From the NCBI GenBank assembly GCA_948470475.1, contig OX419338.1, positions 29,442,548 through 29,506,547 on the forward strand: a stretch of DNA of 64,000 nt. The letters run 5' to 3'. The DNA comes from Galaxea fascicularis (lineage: Eukaryota > Cnidaria > Anthozoa > Scleractinia > Euphylliidae). Position numbers and translations under genes: made by a program. Below, in pieces: positions 23,239 through 31,727 of this stretch. The notes below the pieces were generated by a model. It was not told the DNA's origin, ran no database searches, and saw only the letters and a program-made list of their open reading frames with translations. Each line of letters opens with the position of its first letter. The first letter of the stretch is position 1.

Positions 23239-23555
23239 GTATGTAGTGCTCGTTTACCGCTAGAAAATGAAAATTGAATTCGCGCCTGCTGAGACCTTTG
23301 ACTCAGTTTCATTCAACATGGCGTCGCAAAACCTTACTTTACAAAATCTGTAAAACCGAACCGAATTTTGTACTATTTGCGCAGAACGAAGCTTCGAAAC
23401 AACCTTCGGAAAGTTCTGATCATTATTAGATACAAAGTGGCTTTTACATTCTGAAAACTTCTATTCCCCGAGAAAATTAAAAACTCCTTCCCACATATTC
23501 TCTGTAATGAAAGGATGAAAACAAAGCCGGAAAATTTCTAAGTGTCGCGCCACTT

Positions 23556-23587
23556 CTGCGCATGTCGATTCGACTTTTCTGGCGATG
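23556..23587 (-). repeat. Right terminal inverted repeat of the transposon
   Basis: Complement of the left end. Read on the minus strand it begins CATCGCCAGAAAAGTCGAAT. Confidence 0.85.
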
Positions 23588-24097
23588 CGCCACAATCAAC
23601 CACACCGCTGGCCCAACGCAAGCCTTTAGCAAACTCGGCAAAACCCGAGCGACGCATTCTCCTCGTCTTCTGTAACGTTTCACGAACATTCTAGAAGATA
23701 ATTTCCAGATTTCGCCAATAACCAACAAGTTGATGCAGAACAAGATGATGGCGGGAGCAAATAAGAATGCGAATCCATATTGCTGGTAACTCTTCTCGGG
23801 ACAGTGAAATGCTTTAGCGTTCAGGAGTCGTTCAAGACCGTACGTTGATGCCGCCACAACAAGGTTCCGAAGATTTATGGAATTACTTTGAATCAAGCTA
23901 AATGCTCCGTTAAGTTTCGAAGTATTTGCAACAGCCAGCTTAAGTCGTTTCCATAAGCTTGGGATTTCCGAACTCTTCTCTTCCCTTGCGTTTGCTTCGT
24001 CCGATATGTTTATCCTTCTTTCTTCTTGCTTTTCGTGCTTCGTAACCAGAATTTCGGGCTTTTTTTCGTTTTCGTTAGTAAAAATCTCAGTAGCCAT
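23588..24097 (-). pseudogene. CALHM/FAM26-like channel gene, 5' exon
   Basis: 170 codons start at ATG 24097 and run in frame to GCG at the transposon junction. The first 75 residues are a charged, probably cytosolic leader not typical of human CALHMs. Then come INLRNLVVAASTYGLERLL, the loop cysteine in AFHCPEKS, the hydrophobic FAFLFAPAIILFCINLLVI (TM2) and ACVGPAVWLIVA (TM3). These match the CALHM6 order TAGGERIF / AFQCPC / GLVFLLVPALALFLLG / LAPLTWVAVA. Homology then jumps to FLEEDFYVCA at 17137, exactly as expected if the inserted element is removed. Together the four exons would encode about 427 aa. The disrupting insertion makes this copy probably non-functional or an insertion allele. 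Confidence 0.8.
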
Positions 24098-25181
24098 TAA
24101 AATAGGTAATTTACGTTTCTCACTTGAGCAAATACACAGTTTGAAGTGCCCTGTACTCAACTGTTCTGTTGACTGAACAATTGTGTTCAAGAAAGTTATA
24201 ATTAGAATGCTGTTTCAGGCAGAATATCCGATACAGCACATTCTGTATGACACTTGTTTCAGTTTCCATGTATCATATGCTATTACATACTATAAAAGCC
24301 GGGGCGATTGCTATCATTTCGTTACTTTCGATTGCGAAATTAAAGTAGAATACGTCAGAGTGACTCGTAAGGGATAATTAGTGGAGTCGTAATCTAAAAT
24401 GCGACTGAGCAAGCGTCGCTAGCGTGTTGAACAGTGTGGGCGAAACTGTGCCTTACATATTGGCCACAATCTGCAGTGTTTGGCAAAAATCGCAAGGGCG
24501 ATTGATAAATATTTGAAACCAAGTTATTTCCGGTCTGTCACTGGGAATTTTTCTTTAAAAGGCGACCGTGAAGTGTGAAGTGTAAGACTGGATAAATCAA
24601 ATTTATAATACCATCGAACTCACTTCAGTCTGGTAGATAATTTTCGATTCATCCGGCATTCAAATAATTTAGTGCATTATCATGTTAATCCAACATGATT
24701 GAGCTCAATCGATTTTGAGGGTTTGTTGCTATTCTTGGTTTGGAAGTCGAACGAAACGACCAAGAGACTATTTCTTGACCGAAAAAGGATTCATAATAGT
24801 GGCTAAATTACTGTCAAGTTTGCACATGATAACACAAGGAAGCTACATAAGACAACACAGGAACTGAAATGTGCTGATAATAATAAAACGATTCCGCCTT
24901 CCTTTGTTTCATCGATTCGCCTTTATTTCACTTTCTTATTAGCACTGAATTTTAACTATCTATGATATCCATTTCTCAGTTTTAAAACATTTGAAAAGTT
25001 TCGGTTTTCCCCGGCTGAAATATCAATTTTTGTCCGCTTAGCCTCAGTTTTTAGTAATTTACCTTAAAAAACGGAAATAAAAAAAAAAGAAAAGAAAGCA
25101 TGTAGAGATGTAACTGTCATTTTTACTTATTGGTGGATGTATATGTAATTATAACTGACATTTGTCAAGGAAACTTGTCAT
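24098..25181. other. Intergenic, 5' flank of the CALHM-like gene
   Basis: AT-rich, with no coding or repeat structure I can support. The CALHM-like promoter should lie here, but no core element is convincing. Confidence 0.4.
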
Positions 25182-26799
25182 TAGGGACTTTAAGATAGGG
25201 CAACTACGGACTACGGACTACCGCCGTGAGGTGATTAGGACTGGGACGAGACATACTGTCAACTTTCTTCCCACTGTCGCGCTCTCACGACGGAGAGTAG
25301 TGGATAGGTTTTGCGCAGTACGAAGTGGAAGCGGTGAAGTTGAAAACTCGTGAAAAAGGTAGATAAATTATTATTTCTTTCCGTTTTAAAACAACCGTTG
25401 CTAGAGAGAGAAACTACGGCGTGTGGTAGTCAATTCTAATGAGTTTATGGACTCAGAGAAGCAAGTAAGCCTAAGTTGATAATTTTAGGTTGTTTTTATG
25501 AAATCGCAGTCCTGAATGCTAACTTGTGCTGAACGAAAAAAGGTTTTCCCAGAAACTGAGACTTGTATTTTCCTCTTTCAGAACATCATGGCCGTCTTTC
25601 GAATTGACAAGGACGAATTGAATTCGAACAGGACGTAGAAAACGCTAGATCATGTCATGGTACCTCCTTGGATATGACAGGCGTTTCAGAAGGATGCAAA
25701 GTCCTTCCAGACCACTGCAAACTGTTCCAGTGGCCAGTTATAAAACTCCTTGGGACTCGTGGCGCTTGTTCGAAACGAAGGAGATCGACTTTCTAACTTC
25801 GATTTCGCTTAAACACTCGGCTCGTCTGAACTTAAGAAATCAAGGTTGAAGTCTTCGTGCTTCCAGTAAGGATACGAGGAATTTCTAGATTCGTATGCAT
25901 GCGTTATACAAAATACGAAAGCACAAACTCTTCCACGTCGATCAATCCATCTGCCAAACTATAGACAAGTGAATCTCGGACCTTTTGGAAAGAGATTTCT
26001 AAAGGAAACTATTGTCGGGAAGATTTAGAACACTTCATAAACTTTAAACTGAACGACTAGTTTTGCTTCTGTTTTATTGTTAAATTTAAGTGTTTGAGTT
26101 ACGCGTGGGAACTGGAGCCCAGTCTTGGTTTCAGGGGCTTGAACCCCCCCGCAGTTATTAAAAATAGGTCCGCAATGCGTACATGTGTGGCTTACTAGAC
26201 CACATGACAGGCGCTCGACTCTCGTGGACAAATAAATAAATAAATAAATTTGGTCTCAGCATAATGTGGCTATACACTTCGTGTGAGCCACACAAAAACC
26301 ATGTCAGGGTCGTAACGAGGTATATTTTTTCATCACTGATCCCGTAATTTTACCCAAATTTTTGATCCCTGATTCCAAAAGTGATGAGAATTTTAATCCC
26401 TGATCCTTGATCCAATGAAAAACACCGCTGATCCCGATCCCGGGGTTTGTGATCCCAGATCCCGGGGCTGTGATCCCGGATCCCACCCTTTTTTGGCCTT
26501 TGATCCCTGATCCCATATACCTCGTTACGACCCTGCCATGTGCTTTTGAATCGGCCATCTTTGTTGTGGTTCTTTGGTTCCTCCATTCCTATATCACCCT
26601 TTCTCAGTCGTTCTTCCTCATTGACAACAAAAAACCCTCAAACTCTGTTGTTGTTACCGTAGTCCGCAGTCTGCAGTCTGTCAACTTACCTTCGTATTTT
26701 CGAGCCGTCAATTCTGTACTCGGCCCAGTGCACTAGACACGGGAAGCACGCGCCGAACCGTAGTTCGTTGTCCGTAGTCACCTTATCTTAAAGTCCCTA
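25182..26799. mobile_element. 1.6-kb TIR element with TCAT target duplication
   Basis: The left end TAGGGACTTTAAGATAGGGC... is inverted at the right end (complement TAGGGACTTTAAGATAAGGT...), with similarity continuing through ACTACGGAC. A 4-bp direct repeat, TCAT, flanks both ends (25178-25181 and 26800-26803). Short frames inside (for example 25652-25849) have no recognisable domain. A second element is nested at 26305-26535. An AAAT microsatellite lies at about 26229-26250. Confidence 0.75.
26305..26535. mobile_element. Nested TIR element filled with GATCCC/TGATCCC tandem repeats
   Basis: The ends CAGGGTCGTAACGAGGTATA and their complement are perfect for 20 bp. The 6-bp duplication CCATGT flanks both sides (26299-26304, 26536-26541). 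The interior is a degenerate tandem array of GATCCCTGATCCCG-like units. Its ends resemble those of the element at 31092-31558. Confidence 0.85.
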
Positions 26800-26803
26800 T
26801 CAT

Positions 26804-27560
26804 TGCTGTGAGCCCACAGGCGAGCAGCACACTAATGTTTAGTTTGCCTGTGGTTCCCTGGACTCCCTGCCTTATAGTCGCGGACAGTCTCGATTTTTGT
26901 TTGTCACGATGATTTTGGGCAAGCGTACGTCCAGCGGTGTCATCATAACTTGGATGCGTATGATGCATATTTTTTTGTGTGTCTTCGCCGTCCAGAGCAC
27001 GCGCTCTCGTCGCATCTTTGCCTAAAGGTAACTGTGTCTCTATTTAGAAATTTATCGTGCGAAAGTCTAACTTATTTGTTGCTGGAAGCATTTATCAAGG
27101 TCACAAACGTTTTAGTGATATTTCACAGGGAAGAACACGTTCATTTATGGTTTTTCAGACTTGTTACGTGCCCAGAATTTGCCGATTGAACAATAGACGG
27201 CTTCCACGGTAGATCAGATTCTTCCCAAGGGAGATTGACTCTATCTGGGTGCTCATGAAAGTAGATCCATCCGTGACACAGAGACCCTGATATATCTGCC
27301 CAATGTGGCGCGTTGGTCTATTGATTAAACAAAATGCACAAACAAATGATTCACCCAGCTATTTGGGCTGAATCGCAAACAAATGAATCACAAAGAACTT
27401 ATAATAATATTTTGTGATACTGTCTTCTAAAATGATGGTACCTGAACCAATGAATGAATTTGTTAGTAAAATTATCAAAATCTCTATGAACATTTGCTGT
27501 TTCTATGGTGTTTTACTCTCCACCATCTGCTCGCAGCATTATACTTACAAAGTGTAACCT
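26804..27560. other. Intergenic, nothing recognised
   Basis: No supported gene or repeat. Confidence 0.4.
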
Positions 27561-27566
27561 TGGTGA

Positions 27567-27945
27567 ATAATGCATATGAAAGAGTTCTTATGTGAACTGC
27601 GGATATGAAATCAAATGAAGAATGATCGTCGTAGTTGTGATCGCAATTTTTACAATTGCGTAAAGCATGAAAAAAATTTGATTTCATATTTGATTTCATA
27701 TCCGCAGTTCACATATGATTTCTTTCATATGCATTATTCACTTACATATCTTTCACGGGAACATATGAACCCAAAATTGACCAGCTCTCAACGTCAGTGG
27801 CTTCATAGCTCAGTTGGTAGAGCATCGCACCGGAATCGTGAGGTCACGGGTTCAATCCCCGTTGAAGTCCTGAATTTTTTTCAGGCTTCGTTACGCAATT
27901 GTAAAAATTGCCATCACAACTGCCACGATCATTCTTTCATTTGAA
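27567..27945 (+). mobile_element. Foldback element enclosing a tRNA-like sequence (copy 1)
   Basis: Two inverted-repeat pairs nest around a tRNA-like segment. The outer arms are CAAATGAAGAATGATCGTCG... through TTTTTACAATTGCG (27612-27668) and their complement at 27890-27943. A second pair (GCATATGAAAG...GTGAACTGCGGATATG and complement) occupies 27567-27741. Copies lie at 52083-52425 and, partial, at 57785-58018. Confidence 0.75.
27799..27869 (+). tRNA. tRNA-like sequence (probably tRNA-derived repeat)
   Basis: The 7-bp acceptor stem (GGCTTCA with TGAAGTC, one G-U), the D arm (AGCTCAGTTGGTAGAGC, an A box) and the T arm (CGGGTTCAATCCCCG, a B box) are all present. The anticodon arm is poor: the stem TCGCA/CGTGA has a mismatch and loop position 33 is C instead of T. 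The formal anticodon would be GGA. Being repeated within a mobile element, it is more likely a SINE-type promoter than a working tRNA. Confidence 0.5.
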
Positions 27946-28240
27946 TTTTACTTAAAAATCGCTCTTAACTTCGTGCCAGGAACATGTTCCTCACTGAAAA
28001 AGCCGGTTTGTTCCCAACTTTCAAACGTAGAAAGCTAGTGCAAAAACTTCGTAAAACTTCACAATTTTTGGCTACAATTGTAGATATAGCTTTCCTCTTG
28101 AAAAGCCCGAAACATACGTACGACTTAGGAAAGTCAGAAAATCGAGTTTTATTAAGCAGCAAATTAGGGCCTTTTCTCTCTTATTCTTAGCCATTCAAAG
28201 TGCATTCGCATTCAAATTTTGCCGCTTCAATGCTCATGAA

Positions 28241-28747
28241 TACCGTAAATCCTCTATTAAACCCCCCCGGGGGCTTATTTTTTAAGCACTTTTGAGGGGG
28301 GGGGCTTAATAGAGAGGGGGGGCCTATTTAATTTAGCGAAACGCATCACCTGTAGCAAAAATACCGTGGCTGATTAGACAGAGTAGACTTACGCGTTGTA
28401 TTTTCACCGACAGGAGCAAGGTTTCTCGAGGACGGACTTGTGGTTCCCGGGCGGTACACTGCTTTGTCTAACGACAAGAAAATGGTGGCAATTCTCCATA
28501 GAGAACTAGAGCGCAAAATTGAGAAAGTAAAGCATATGAAGTTGGAGGTCATGCCGCCGAAGACCAAAAACAATATGAACTTCCAGCCTGAATAAATAAT
28601 AACTAATCAGTCCACGTTAATCCTCAATTTTTTTGTGAAGAATAAGGATTGGGGGAGGAGGAGGGAGGGGGGGCTTATTAACTTTCCTCCTCTGAAAAGG
28701 GGGGGGGCTTATTAGAGAGGGGGGGCTTAATAGACGATTTAGGGTAG
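28241..28747. mobile_element. TIR element with G-rich subterminal arrays
   Basis: The left end TACCGTAAATCCTCTATTAA and the inverted right end (complement TACCCTAAATCGTCTATTAA) are followed on each side by runs of C or G with GGGGGGGCTTA(A/T)TAGAG repeats. A coding-like exon is carried inside (28411-28594). Confidence 0.75.
28411..28594 (+). CDS. Coding-like terminal exon inside the TIR element
   Basis: After an acceptor-like ...TTTTCACCGACAG, an open frame reads RFLEDGLVVPGRYTALSNDK, continues through a charged helix (ILHRELERKIEKVKHMK), and ends NFQPE followed by TAA. The composition is protein-like, but I know no family. It may be the last exon of an element gene or a captured host exon. 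An open frame on the opposite strand covers the same bases and looks like a shadow. Confidence 0.35.
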
Positions 28748-28889
28748 GTAATGATGTTCGACTATTCTACCCAATGTAATATATGGCTAGTGCCTGTCGC
28801 CGATATAACGCATGCTCTGATTGTCCTCCCATAATGCCCAAATACTGATTACAAACGCTATGTTCCACTGCCGTTTTACCCTACGTCCA

Positions 28890-29396
28890 GGAAGAATCGG
28901 AGCCTCTTCGCCACTGCCTACAAAAACAAGGCGTTCGCACCGTCTTCAAGTCCGACACGACAATTAGGTCTCACTCAATGAGACCAAAAGCACTGTCGAT
29001 CCGATTAACAAGATGGCGTTATCTACAAGATTCCTTGCGAATGCGGTAAAGTGTTCATCGGAGAAACAGAGATGTCATCCTCGTTCCCGGGCGCCCGCCC
29101 TCTCCTCGGCGGAAAAAAGCCCTGGGAACGAGGCTGAGTGAGATTTATGTGGGATGGGATCAAGGAGCACGACAGAAACATGCAATTTGCTCGCACCCAT
29201 ACCTCGGCCGTTTCTAAGCACGCCCCATGAGACCGGCTACTATCCGCTTTGGAACGAGGTTAGGTTTATTGATCGGGACCCTCACGGGGGACTCCACTCT
29301 AATACCATCAACAGGGATAACGGAATCAAAATCCCTAAAGCGTGGATGCTCACGATCAAGAAACACAACAAAAGGGCAGCGGACCGCGTAACTTAA
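28890..29396 (+). mobile_element. Penelope-like GIY-YIG endonuclease fragment
   Basis: Translated with frame changes, 28890-29075 gives VRTVFKSDTTIRSH, a valine/isoleucine-tyrosine-x-I-P-C-x-C-G-K-V-F-I-G-E-T pattern (the GIY-YIG core) and then ETEM. After the short insertion at 29079-29133 the homology resumes with a KEHDR block. It continues HETGYYPLWNEVRFIDRDPH and NTINRDNGIKIPKAW to a stop at 29396. This is the C-terminal nuclease region of cnidarian Penelope-like retroelements. The copy is frameshifted and dead. Confidence 0.7.
29079..29133. mobile_element. 55-bp MITE inside the Penelope fragment
   Basis: CCTCGTTCCCGGG at the left is inverted at the right as CCTGGGAACGAGG. It lies between the GETEM and KEHDR parts of the GIY-YIG frame. 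Confidence 0.65.
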
Positions 29397-29435
29397 GTGT
29401 TCTTTAATTCTCTTCACAAGTTATCCACAGTAGCA

Positions 29436-29495
29436 AATAATAATAATAATATATTATTATTATTATTAATATTAATCATAATAATAATAATATTT
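29436..29495. repeat. AAT/ATT microsatellite palindrome
   Basis: A run of AATAATAAT turns into its complement ATTATTATT and back, giving a self-complementary simple repeat. Confidence 0.9.
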
Positions 29496-29795
29496 GTCAG
29501 CATGTGTGTGCTGAATCTTTTGCTTTGTTTTCTTCACGAAGAGAGCATAGTTTGATATTTTTACGACCCAAGAAGCCTATCAAATTCCCATAATTAATTT
29601 TAGGTCACGCTCTTTTATTTTAGGTTAAGGGTAAGGTTGATTTTAATCTACACTATCCCACCTATAATAGTTCCACTCACAGGAAAGAAAAAAGGGAGCA
29701 GAACTACATGAAAGTGATGAACAGTATCTTACAAAATTACCAACACAAAATGTGCAAACTACCGACACAAACAAGTAGTCGTTGCCACGCACGAG

Positions 29796-30104
29796 TATAT
29801 AGGGAGTTGTAGCAGCGACGACGGCAACGGCAACGAAAACGTCATTTCAAAATATAACTTCTCGTTTGTTTATCCCTGTCGCGAAAATTTAAATTTGTTT
29901 AATTGGAAAATGCTCACGCACTTTACAAAAAGTAAATTACTATGAACGGTGTTAAAGCAAGGAAAAAGAAAGACAACTTGGCCGCCACGCCCTCACGTTC
30001 TTGAGAAAACATAAAATCTTGTCATTTTACGTTGCTCATTCAACTTCTTGTTTTGTCGCCTTCTTGTTTCCGTTGCCATCCTAGTTGCTAAAACTCCCTT
30101 ATAT
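29796..30104. mobile_element. MITE with GGGAGTT...GGCAACGG inverted ends
   Basis: The left end TATAGGGAGTTGTAGCA...GACGGCAACGG is inverted at the right end as CCGTTGCCATC...TTGCTAAAACTCCCTTATA. Non-coding. Confidence 0.7.
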
Positions 30105-30603
30105 CTGGACGATTACCTGACTTCCCCGGAAAGCGCAGGAAAATGTACGTTGATGACACCTGATACGCAACCGTGCGGTGTCATACGCGAGAAACATATA
30201 ATCAGCGCGCGTAGAGCACGGGGGCATACTTTTTGCTGCCTGCTCAAGTTAATAATGTCGCAAAAGTTTCTCCGCTCAAGGAGATTATTTATCGTAAAAC
30301 CCATCAAAATATGATATAAGTTATTTGCAGCAGTCAATCAATTACAGATCAGATGGTTACACTTACACTTAATTAAAGTGATTTCCTTTTAACCTAGTCG
30401 TCCACTAATCACATATTGTCAAACAATCCTTTTGTACCGGCGTACGGTACCTACATCTTAAACATTCTTGAACCCAGGGCTCCTCTGCATACTATAATTC
30501 ATAGAAGGATATATGAAAGAAATAAATTATCTGTGATCGAGAATAAAAAATACATTTCTTTGATTCGTTTTCTCAATGATACCATCTGGCAAACGTTTTA
30601 GAA

Positions 30604-30857
30604 TCCAGGGTCCGCTTGTTTAAAAGCCGATTGACGCTAATCCAAGATTAAAAATTAACAAAGGAGTTTATTTCTCTATCCTCAAACGTTATTCAGCGCT
30701 GATATTCTGCAAATATTTATGAATAGAGGAAATAATCCTGAAAAACAAAAAGTGGCGAAAGAAACTTGCTACCAAAAGTTAAAAAATAAAACCAAAATTT
30801 GCGCTAATCCTAGATTAAGTTAAAATCACCTTTTTGGCTTTTGAACAACCGGGTCTA
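30604..30857. mobile_element. MITE with GGGTCCGCTTGTTTAAAAGC-type ends
   Basis: The left end reads GGGTCCGCTTGTTTAAAAGC, then GCGCTAATCC-like sequence. It is inverted at the right end (complement of GCTTTTGAACAACCGGGTC and of GCGCTAATCCTAGATTAA). Non-coding. Confidence 0.65.
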
Positions 30858-31091
30858 GAGCTGTGTTCTTTTGGTCAGCGGCCATCAGGTAACAAGATTA
30901 ATAAATAAGGAGCACAAAGTCCTGGGTACGAGAATGGAGGCGAAGTGTCAGGAAGTGCGCGTGCGTCATGCCATAGTGAAGCAGAAAACTGTTTATATGG
31001 CCGTAATAAAGTTTTGCAAACAGATTGGCATCTCATGGTGCTTACGTTTCTAAAAAAAACAGCCTCCAACTCTGAATCCCCGTAAAAGAAA

Positions 31092-31558
31092 GAGGGTCGT
31101 ACAAGGGTATTCTCGTGATGCGTGATTAGCTGATTTCATTTTCCGTGAAACGTGAATTTAATAAATGATTCTTCGTGATGCGTGACCTTCGTGAAGGTTT
31201 TGCGTGACCCGTGAAGAACTTGAATTATTAATCGATATTCGTGATTTATCGCTCTATTCCGCGTGATTTTAGACGATTTGGTGTTTCTTCGTGCAGTTAC
31301 AACGCAAAGTTGACAAATGGTCAGAGTCGTCCATCGAGAGTGATTTTAGGTACGTGATTTCCGATAGGCAGCCTTTACTAAGCCTTTCACGTCACGATTT
31401 TACTTTCTTCAAACGCTGTTTCTAGCGTAAGAAACGGTTGTTAAAAAAAGTACCTGACTTGTTTATTTTCGTGATTCGCGAAAATGTAATTTTGATATCC
31501 GTGATCCGCTGTTATTTCTGTTCGTGAACCGTGTGAGAGACCCTCTTGTACAACCCTC
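31092..31558. mobile_element. TIR element filled with GTGATNCGTGA repeats, AAGAAA duplication
   Basis: The left end GAGGGTCGTACAAGGGT is inverted at the right end (complement GAGGGTTGTACAAGAGGGT). The 6-bp direct repeat AAGAAA flanks both sides. The interior is packed with degenerate CGTGATGCGTGA, CGTGAAACGTGAA and CGTGATTCGCG units. Confidence 0.8.
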
Positions 31559-31727
31559 AAGAAACAACCCAATACAGAATTAACCGATCGAAAACACTGT
31601 AACTAAAGAAGAAAAACTGTTTGTTTGTCTTCCTTTAAAGCATTCAGTTAAGACTTTTAGATCAGTTAAAGTTTTAGAGCTCCCTTCTCACGTTGTGAGT
31701 GAAACGCTCGCTTCTAATGTAATCATC

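Larger units (their letters stand above)
17139..23587. mobile_element. 6.45-kb DNA transposon carrying chromodomain and DDE-like genes
   Basis: Terminal inverted repeats match at 28 of the first 32 positions (left CATTGCCAGAAAAGTCGAAT, right complement CATCGCCAGAAAAGTCGAAT). The ends fall exactly where CALHM coding similarity stops (GCG at 23588) and resumes (TTT at 17137), which independently fixes the boundaries. Inside are a plus-strand chromodomain gene (17291-18525), a convergent minus-strand transposase-like gene (22877-19127) and a possible extra plus-strand exon at 23104-23238. No target-site duplication is obvious. The flanks differ from an intact CALHM frame by one extra base; removing 1, 4 or 7 bases would restore the frame. 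I cannot assign a named superfamily. Confidence 0.85.

Noticed and set aside
27799..27869. A functional tRNA-Ser gene
   Set aside because: Mismatched anticodon stem, no T at position 33, and the sequence recurs as part of a mobile element.
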